Below, piece after piece: positions 21,101 through 27,469 of a stretch of 35,344 nucleotides of DNA. This DNA is from Methylocystaceae bacterium. GTDB lineage: Bacteria; Pseudomonadota; Alphaproteobacteria; Rhodospirillales; Terasakiellaceae. Within the stretch, counting starts at the first letter, position 1. Each line of letters opens with the position of its first letter. The position numbers were made by a program, and so were the translations under genes. The stretch covers positions 1-35,344 of the forward strand of contig JABXIC010000244.1 in NCBI GenBank assembly GCA_013373265.1. Reading direction: 5' to 3'. The notes under the pieces are model-generated. The model was not told the DNA's origin. It did not search any database and saw only the letters and a list, made by a program, of their open reading frames with translations.

Positions 21101-24100
21101 AATGTACCGGTATTTCTAATTTCTTCAGAACTATCAGACACTGTCGGTGCTGCATCATTAACACGCGCTACATCGACAAAAACAGAGGCCGTAGTTGTTT
21201 CAGTCCCATCTGAAACAAGATACTCAAAATAAGCTTCACCCGAATACTCTACGTCTGAAGTGAAAATAATATCACCATTTGCATCAAGACTTACGGTTCC
21301 ATTTTGGGCATTTTGGACACCGATAATTGTCATAGCATCCCCATCGTAATCGATATCATTCGCCAGTAAATGACTGGCTAAGATAGTCAGAGGAACATCC
21401 TCTTCTGCTGAAACCTGATCATTTTCGCATAGAATGGAGACGTTATTATCCTGAATATATAAAGTTTTATCGTCAAATCGAAGCTCTTCAACACCGGTTA
21501 AAACATCAACTGTTTCATTCCGTGTCAGCGTGACTTCTCCATTATTTCTGGCGATCTGATATTCATCAATAAAACCTGTAAAATAGGAGATATCATGCCC
21601 TGCGCCACCGTGTAGCGCATCGCCGCCTTCAGAGCCATAAAGAATGTCATCACCGTCACCACCGTACAGAGTGTCATTGCCACTTTGTCCAATAAGCGTG
21701 TCATTACCGTCCCCGCCAAATAGGGTATCATCCCCTCCACCACCGAACAGATCGTTATTTGATGCATTACCTGTAACAACATCATTAAACTCGGATCCAA
21801 TGACGGTTTCGACATTTGTAACAACATCACCTTCAGCATCGCCACCACTTTCGGCTAGGCCATCATCCAGCCCTACATTCACTGCGCTGGATGAGTGCTC
21901 ATAGCTGACAACGTCATTATCGCTCCCCCCGTCAATGACGTCGCTTCCTGTGCCACCATCAAGGAAATCATCGCCAGCACCACCTAGTAGAGTGTCATCC
22001 CCAATACCCGCCTCAATAAAATCATCTCCACGTGCACCACGAATTTCGTTGTCTTGATCATTTCCCAGAATGAAATCGTTACCGTCGCCAGTAAACACAT
22101 TTTCAATAACGGTTCCAGCAGCTATCTGAAGCTCGGTTCCTTCGATACGGCTGGTGGTGTTTTCATTCAAATTAATACGCGCATCTTGACGTGTTGCTGC
22201 GGCATTGATTGTGTCTGAGCCGGATGCATCCGAAAGAATTCTTCTTTCAGCATGTTCATCACCCTGATAATCTACAAAATTTTCTGTAAAGAAATACACA
22301 TCATCTTGTGAAATCTGATCACCATATAGGTTGAGTTTCCAACTGTTCAGGGCACCCGATGCGCCACCGTTGACATCAACGACTTTTAACTGCCATGTAC
22401 CTGCCGTTTGCTCACCCCAGTGATGGGTTGAAGAAAAAGTAAATTGCAGATTTTTTGAACCAATCCCAGTATCCTCAACAATACTAGGATCATTACCTGC
22501 TTTATCCAGCAAAATACTCTCAGTACCATCTGGGGAAATGATGGAAACAATCAAATCTCCAAGATTTTGATGGCTCAAGTCTAATTCGACTTCAATCTGA
22601 TCAATTTCGATATTATCGGTAATTTCAATGGAATCCACCACAGTTTGCAAATCGCCGATACTCAACGTCGGTGTTGACAGTGTGCTTATTGCTACTTCAT
22701 TTGCAGCCGTGCTTTGTTTTTGCCAAGTTTCAGCCAGACGAACTGCCGCCCACGGATCAATAATCCCGTAGCCGTAATCATGGCTGGCAACTAAACCACC
22801 TCCATTCCAGTTAGACGCCCCATTTTCTTGCCAACTACCCAATGACAGATCATTTTTGAAAGAAGAATAAGCGATGATTTCCTGAACGTCGCGATACCCT
22901 AAATGGATATTCGCTTCATACATCAATGCAATGACCCCGCTTACAACAGGTGTACCGCCACAAGTACCGCCAAAACCTGTAAAATCCCCCCCAAACGAGT
23001 TTGTCGAAGAGGAATAGCCAGCATCGCCAACCACATCGGTTGTTAACAAATCTACGCCAGGTGCAGTAACCAATAAGCTAGCACCTGGGCTAGAGAAAGA
23101 ATACTGAGCTTCTCGCGTTACCGCACCAACAGCAATTGTGTAACGGGAATTAACCAAATTGTCGTAGTTGCTTGAATTCGCATCGTAAAAAGTGTTATTC
23201 ACGTTATGGATTAATCCACGCCTTTGATTCCCTCCCGTAACCGTCATTGCCACGCCCAAACCACCACGACCTGTTTCAACGTTATACTTCAGTGCCTCGC
23301 CCCAACTTGAATAAGGCGCCTGATTGAAATCAAATTCAAAGGGTTGATTGTATAAACCGATCAGGTTTCCAACGTCTGCACCTCTATCGGCAATTTTACG
23401 GAGATCGGTTCCCCAGCTATCCTGGCCACTGCGCGTAATTAAACCAACTTCCGCATCATAGGCAACACCAACAACACCTTCACCATCACGTTCAGCCGCA
23501 ATAATGCCGACAACAGAAGTTGCATGATCGGAAATACTGCTCGAACCAGTACCAATTGCAGCATTTATATTCCCATCTAAATCCGTATGGGAAGTATCTA
23601 GGCTACCCGATTCAAAATCGGCAACTTTTATGCCTTTACCAGTATAGTCTGGCCATACTTTTGTGACATCAAGAGCTTCCAGATGCCATTGCTTTTCAAA
23701 CAGGGTATCAAGCGGTACCTCTCCTTTAACCGTTATCTTCGTCTGACTTACAACTATTGAAAATCCATCCGACACAACATAATTAAAGCTAGCCAGTCCG
23801 ACAAAGCCTTCATCGAAATCAAATTCAATCGTACCATCATCGTTTAACGTGACCTCACCACCCACTGCATTTTCAACCCTCAAAACAGATAAAAGATCAC
23901 CATCCATGTCGAAGTCATTCGCAAGAAGTTCGTCAACGTTAAAATAGACAGTTGCTGTGTCGTCAGTTTCATAATCTTCGCCCTCGACAATGGCTCTATG
24001 GTTGCGATCACCAATATGAACAACATTATCAGCGAATAACAATCTTTCAACATTTGAAAGCGTGTCTACACCCTCATTCACTTCGCCATCGCGAAGGTCA

Positions 24101-26136
24101 GTAACAGTTATCGTCCCATCGCTATTGTAAACGATATCATAGTCTTCAGAGCGCCCCGTGTATTGGACATAATCAATCCCTTCACCACCATCGATCACGT
24201 CGTTGCCTGCTTGACCATTTAACACATCACTGGCAGAACCACCCAATAAAGTATCTGCGCCGGCCCCGGCATTAATTAGTGCATCACGCGTCATTCCACT
24301 GGCATCAAAGACATCATCACCACCTGCACCATTGACGACTTCAACATTTGTGTCACTCATGTTCAGATTGACGGCATCATCTGTACTGACGCTAACAACA
24401 TCCAGCCCCTCACCTGCGTCAATGAAGGTATCTAGAGCATCAATGAGCAGATGGTCATCCCCGGCACCAGAACTTAAATAATCTGCACCAGAACCACCTA
24501 CCATTACGTCAGAAGATGCGCTTCCGTATAGTGTATCATTGCCATCCAAACCTTCAATATATGCCCCTTGGTCGCTTGCGGAACGGATCGTATCAGCGCC
24601 GGCACTCCCCATGATAGCGCTGATTTGCTCGACGTCTAAATCAATTTCACGAGTGGTACCTTCTGCGATAATACCTAGTACATTTCCGTTGCCATCAGAC
24701 AGTCGCTCAATTCCATTTTCCTCGCCAAGATTTTCGATGACAGGACCCGGTGCGTATAAACCAAGATCAGCGATAAGACCATTCTCAACCATATCCCCTT
24801 TAAAGCAGCTTTCACTGATGATTAAGCTGCTCGGTAAAACCAAATCCCTTGAATAATGCGAACCTAAGCTGATCTCAGTTACCCCAAGGTCAACTAATGA
24901 AAAGAGTTCATTTCCTTCACTGATACCATTTTGATTGAGGTCTCGCCATATTTTAACAGCTGTAAAAGCAGCATCAGCCATGTCAAAAAGGTTGTCCTTA
25001 TTCAAATCCAAGGATAAAAGAGCATCAAATCCACCAGCAAAATCGCCATTATTATAGGCACTGGAAAACAGCTCTGATCGGTCTTGAATGACACCATCAT
25101 TATTTAAGTCATGAACAAGAAAACCATCTGCACCAGATATCCAAGCTGTCTTCTCAGCATATCCATCCACGTTCATATCAAAATAGACGGAGCTATCCTG
25201 CCAATCCACCAGATTAATTCCATCACCGTGCAGATCAAGAACAAGTGGGTCGAACAAAGCATCTAAAAAGTTTTTTGCATCCTGCACCGCAAGATCTACA
25301 TCGTCTCCAAACCCGCCGAGAGCCTCTTCAACGGTCGCAATCGTATTTTTTAAATCTTCATATGTTTCGGCAGCTACGGCTTCAGCTCTGTCATAGGTCT
25401 GCTCTGCGTATTTTTCAAGGTCTTGATATGCTTCATTAATTGCCTGATTTACCCCTAAGTGGTCAGCAGCCATACTTACACCCACGCTGATGGCTATTCC
25501 CGCTGCCACCGGCACCCATGCCGGTGCGGTTGTAAGAGCAAGAAGCGCACCTACGCCAACTGACAAACCTACGCCAATGGCCCCGGTACCAATTACGCCT
25601 GCTCTCTCACCTTCTTTTGCATTAATGGCTTGAAGAGCAACAACGCCGACCCCCAACAATCCTGCCTTGATTGCGCTGCCGCCAAGAGATGCTAATTTTT
25701 GCTGATATGTATTCCAATGCCCGCCAACCTGAGTGATGTATTGCGCATTTATTGGTATTTGACCGCTTGAACCAATATTAATACGGTGGTTTACAATTTT
25801 TTCCGTAAATTCTAGTGTCTGAGCTTGCTTGAGCGCCCATCCAAAGTAAGCGCCGACACCCCCTTCTGCTCCGCCATAAAGACCGCTCTCTAGATGCGAC
25901 CAAACAGGCGTAGAAGGGTTTGACATTTCAGTGGTATTGGTTGTCGAGGGCGTGTCAGCATACGCACTTCCGATCAAGGAAAATGACGAACGATCACGAG
26001 AGGGTTCATTCACAGTCTCATATCGGGTATTTCTTGCAAATCCTTCGTATCTATCAAATCTATCAAACTCCTCCGGCTCGTAATCACAGATATAATATCG
26101 CGCCCCATTGGTACCTGCTAATCGACACTTATACAT
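9172..26136 (-). CDS. giant RTX-family exoprotein (5654 aa) with S8/kexin-like domain, P-domain, cadherin-like domains, predicted beta-propeller arrays and C-terminal T1SS signal
   Basis: Uninterrupted ORF; GGxGxDxL RTX nonapeptides in three clusters; SGVIALM subtilase segment; cadherin-like [12 protein letters not shown]...DNGDGTW...YxVSDG domains; C-terminal VTIDDWSL...[11 protein letters not shown] haemolysin-related domain. Confidence 0.95.
   Translation of the reverse strand: [5654 protein letters not shown]
9505..9693 (-). repeat. C-terminal RTX nonapeptide cluster
   Basis: [59 protein letters not shown]. Confidence 0.95.
9706..10812 (-). repeat. repeat array E, seven ~50-aa blades (predicted beta-propeller)
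   Basis: Seven copies of [56 protein letters not shown]; last copy shortened (SYEN/[17 protein letters not shown]). Confidence 0.85.
11393..12519 (-). repeat. repeat array D, seven ~50-aa blades (predicted beta-propeller)
   Basis: Blades start KIQLN, ELAVN, EFQVN, EFRVN, QLQLN, EFQAN, EFKVD; last is short ([17 protein letters not shown]). Confidence 0.85.
12545..14270 (-). repeat. six tandem cadherin-like (tandem-95 type) domains
   Basis: Six units each with ...[46 protein letters not shown]/Y...VSDG; units 2/4 and 3/5 nearly identical. Confidence 0.9.
14278..15396 (-). repeat. repeat array C, seven ~50-aa blades (predicted beta-propeller)
   Basis: Blades start TFQVN, EFQVN, EYQVN, EFLVN, QHLLN, EFLIN, EFRVN; last is short ([18 protein letters not shown]). 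Confidence 0.85.
15977..17088 (-). repeat. repeat array B, seven ~50-aa blades (predicted beta-propeller)
   Basis: Blades start EFQVN, EFQVN, EFRIN, EYQVN, EFQLN, EFELN, QLLLN; last is short ([17 protein letters not shown]). Confidence 0.85.
17735..18885 (-). repeat. repeat array A, seven ~50-aa blades (predicted beta-propeller)
   Basis: Blades start TVNTY, IQLNQ, FRVNT, FLVNS, FSLNL, FQIDE, IQVNS; ends [13 protein letters not shown]. Confidence 0.75.
19778..20845 (-). repeat. divergent repeat array 0, seven blade-like units (predicted beta-propeller)
   Basis: Units begin IPVTYN, FHISYD, FQLNHH, TLLTTI, FTQSAP, KLIHTG, IELDSN, each with a G-x-x-(V/L)-x-x-W core; ends [11 protein letters not shown]. 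Confidence 0.65.
21585..22095 (-). repeat. central RTX nonapeptide cluster
   Basis: [46 protein letters not shown]...[37 protein letters not shown]. Confidence 0.95.
22310..22690 (-). other. proprotein convertase P-domain within giant protein
   Basis: [30 protein letters not shown]...[39 protein letters not shown]. Confidence 0.9.
22725..23700 (-). other. S8/kexin-like subtilase domain with non-canonical catalytic residues
   Basis: [20 protein letters not shown] ... [14 protein letters not shown] ... MTVTGGNQ ... [17 protein letters not shown]. Confidence 0.85.
24175..24620 (-). repeat. N-terminal RTX nonapeptide cluster
   Basis: [57 protein letters not shown]...[24 protein letters not shown]. 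Confidence 0.85.
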
Positions 26137-26967
26137 TTATTTTTCCCCCGAAAGTAGGCCAAAAGCCCGCAAAACACGATATGGCAAACCCATAAAAACG
26201 ATCAAACTTAGGAATACAAAACCAATCAAAGAAACAATCAAAGCAAAGTAAAAATGAATGTATCTAAAGTTATTGTATATATTAGAAAATAAAGATTCTT
26301 TAAAATTAATTACATATTGCCCATGATGCAAATCATCTAAAATAATAAATAAAAATAATTCATTTACAAATTCACTTATTAAAAAATAAATAGAAATAGA
26401 TAACATCATTAAAACAATAAAATTACTCGATACGGATCGAGCTAATATCATTTTCTCAGAAAACCTTAGTAAAAGAATACAAATATGGCACAGATAAAAG
26501 CAAAAAAACGAAGAAAAACACAGAATGAAGGAAAAAATCATTCTTTCTTTCGTTAAATATTTAGCAGTACCACTGCACTGATTCACATCAAAAAAGACAA
26601 CACAATGAGATTTAAGGTAGTTCATTTTTTCTAGAATGAATTCGATCAAAATAATGCTATCTATTTTTATATTGTAAAATTCCAAAACCATAATGGAGAA
26701 AGAAATCAAAACGAAAAACAACAATGCATAAATCAAAAATTTAACAAAAAATTTATTTTCAAAGTTATCATCACTATAAAATAAATTACTGAAGTTTTTT
26801 TCACATGAATAAACCCCACGAAAAAAAGATAAAAATATCAGCACATTCACAATCAAAAAGAATATTACAACCAATTTAAAGTAATAAAAAGTTGAAAATC
26901 CTAAAATAATTGAGAGAAATACTGACAGCATTATCTTTTGGGCCGCAAGTGTTGCAGACGGTGTCAT
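26137..26967 (-). CDS. hypothetical multi-pass membrane protein in the RTX operon
   Basis: 276 aa, about five hydrophobic segments; its TAA directly abuts the ATG of the giant gene; starts 8 bp after the acyltransferase gene. Confidence 0.75.
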   Translation of the reverse strand: MTPSATLAAQKIMLSVFLSIILGFSTFYYFKLVVIFFLIVNVLIFLSFFRGVYSCEKNFSNLFYSDDNFENKFFVKFLIYALLFFVLISFSIMVLEFYNIKIDSIILIEFILEKMNYLKSHCVVFFDVNQCSGTAKYLTKERMIFSFILCFSSFFCFYLCHICILLLRFSEKMILARSVSSNFIVLMMLSISIYFLISEFVNELFLFIILDDLHHGQYVINFKESLFSNIYNNFRYIHFYFALIVSLIGFVFLSLIVFMGLPYRVLRAFGLLSGEK

Positions 26968-26974
26968 TTTACGC

Positions 26975-27469
26975 TTACCATTCTAAACGAATATAGCCTT
27001 CTTTCTCAGATGACGGTGCCAAAACCATCATCGTACGGTCAGGAAAGATGCTTTCTTTAATTTCTTCAATAATTTCTTCATTTCCGCCATAGGGCGCGAC
27101 AAGATCCACCAACCACAAATTATCTCCTGAATTCCATTCATCACCTGAAAGAATGTATTCACCTTTTTCAAAAGCCTTGCTTCTCTCATCAGACAGAAAA
27201 GCCCATGAAGCAAACGCTACGGGAACACCCTCTTTTCTGAACACTCGATACTGATTAGCTTTAATCGCCCCCATGACAAGCCAATCCAGATTGACAAGCG
27301 ACATTTTATTATGGAGGGGGCTATCCATCATCAATGCAGTTATAACACCAAATAAAGTTGCCACGTTCGTTCGCTTAGAATTCGGCATATTATTTGCTTC
27401 TTTCTCAGCTTGGTTAATACGATTTTCACACATTGTTTCTTCGTTATTTTTCATTGTAGAATTTTGCAT
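26975..27469 (-). CDS. hlyC: RTX toxin-activating lysine-acyltransferase (HlyC family)
   Basis: ATLFGVITALMMDSPLHNKMSLVNLDWLVMGAIKANQYRVFRKEGVPVAFASWAFLSDE...GDEWNSGDNLWLVDLVAPYGG: HlyC hallmark P.H and D.W.SG..LW..D..AP motifs. Confidence 0.93.
   Translation of the reverse strand: MQNSTMKNNEETMCENRINQAEKEANNMPNSKRTNVATLFGVITALMMDSPLHNKMSLVNLDWLVMGAIKANQYRVFRKEGVPVAFASWAFLSDERSKAFEKGEYILSGDEWNSGDNLWLVDLVAPYGGNEEIIEEIKESIFPDRTMMVLAPSSEKEGYIRLEW

Noticed and set aside
12273-21904. Many shorter ORFs antisense or out of frame to the giant gene (e.g. 14148-14528 +, 15530-16072 +, 16699-17061 +, 12316-12633 +)
   Set aside because: They are shadows of a repetitive, uninterrupted 5654-aa ORF with recognisable domains; no independent domain signal.
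26000-26136. Possible Sec signal peptide in the giant protein ([10 protein letters not shown])
   Set aside because: It lies ~50 residues in, after a charged N-terminus, with no proper hydrophobic core; C-terminal RTX signal and adjacent T1SS fit better.
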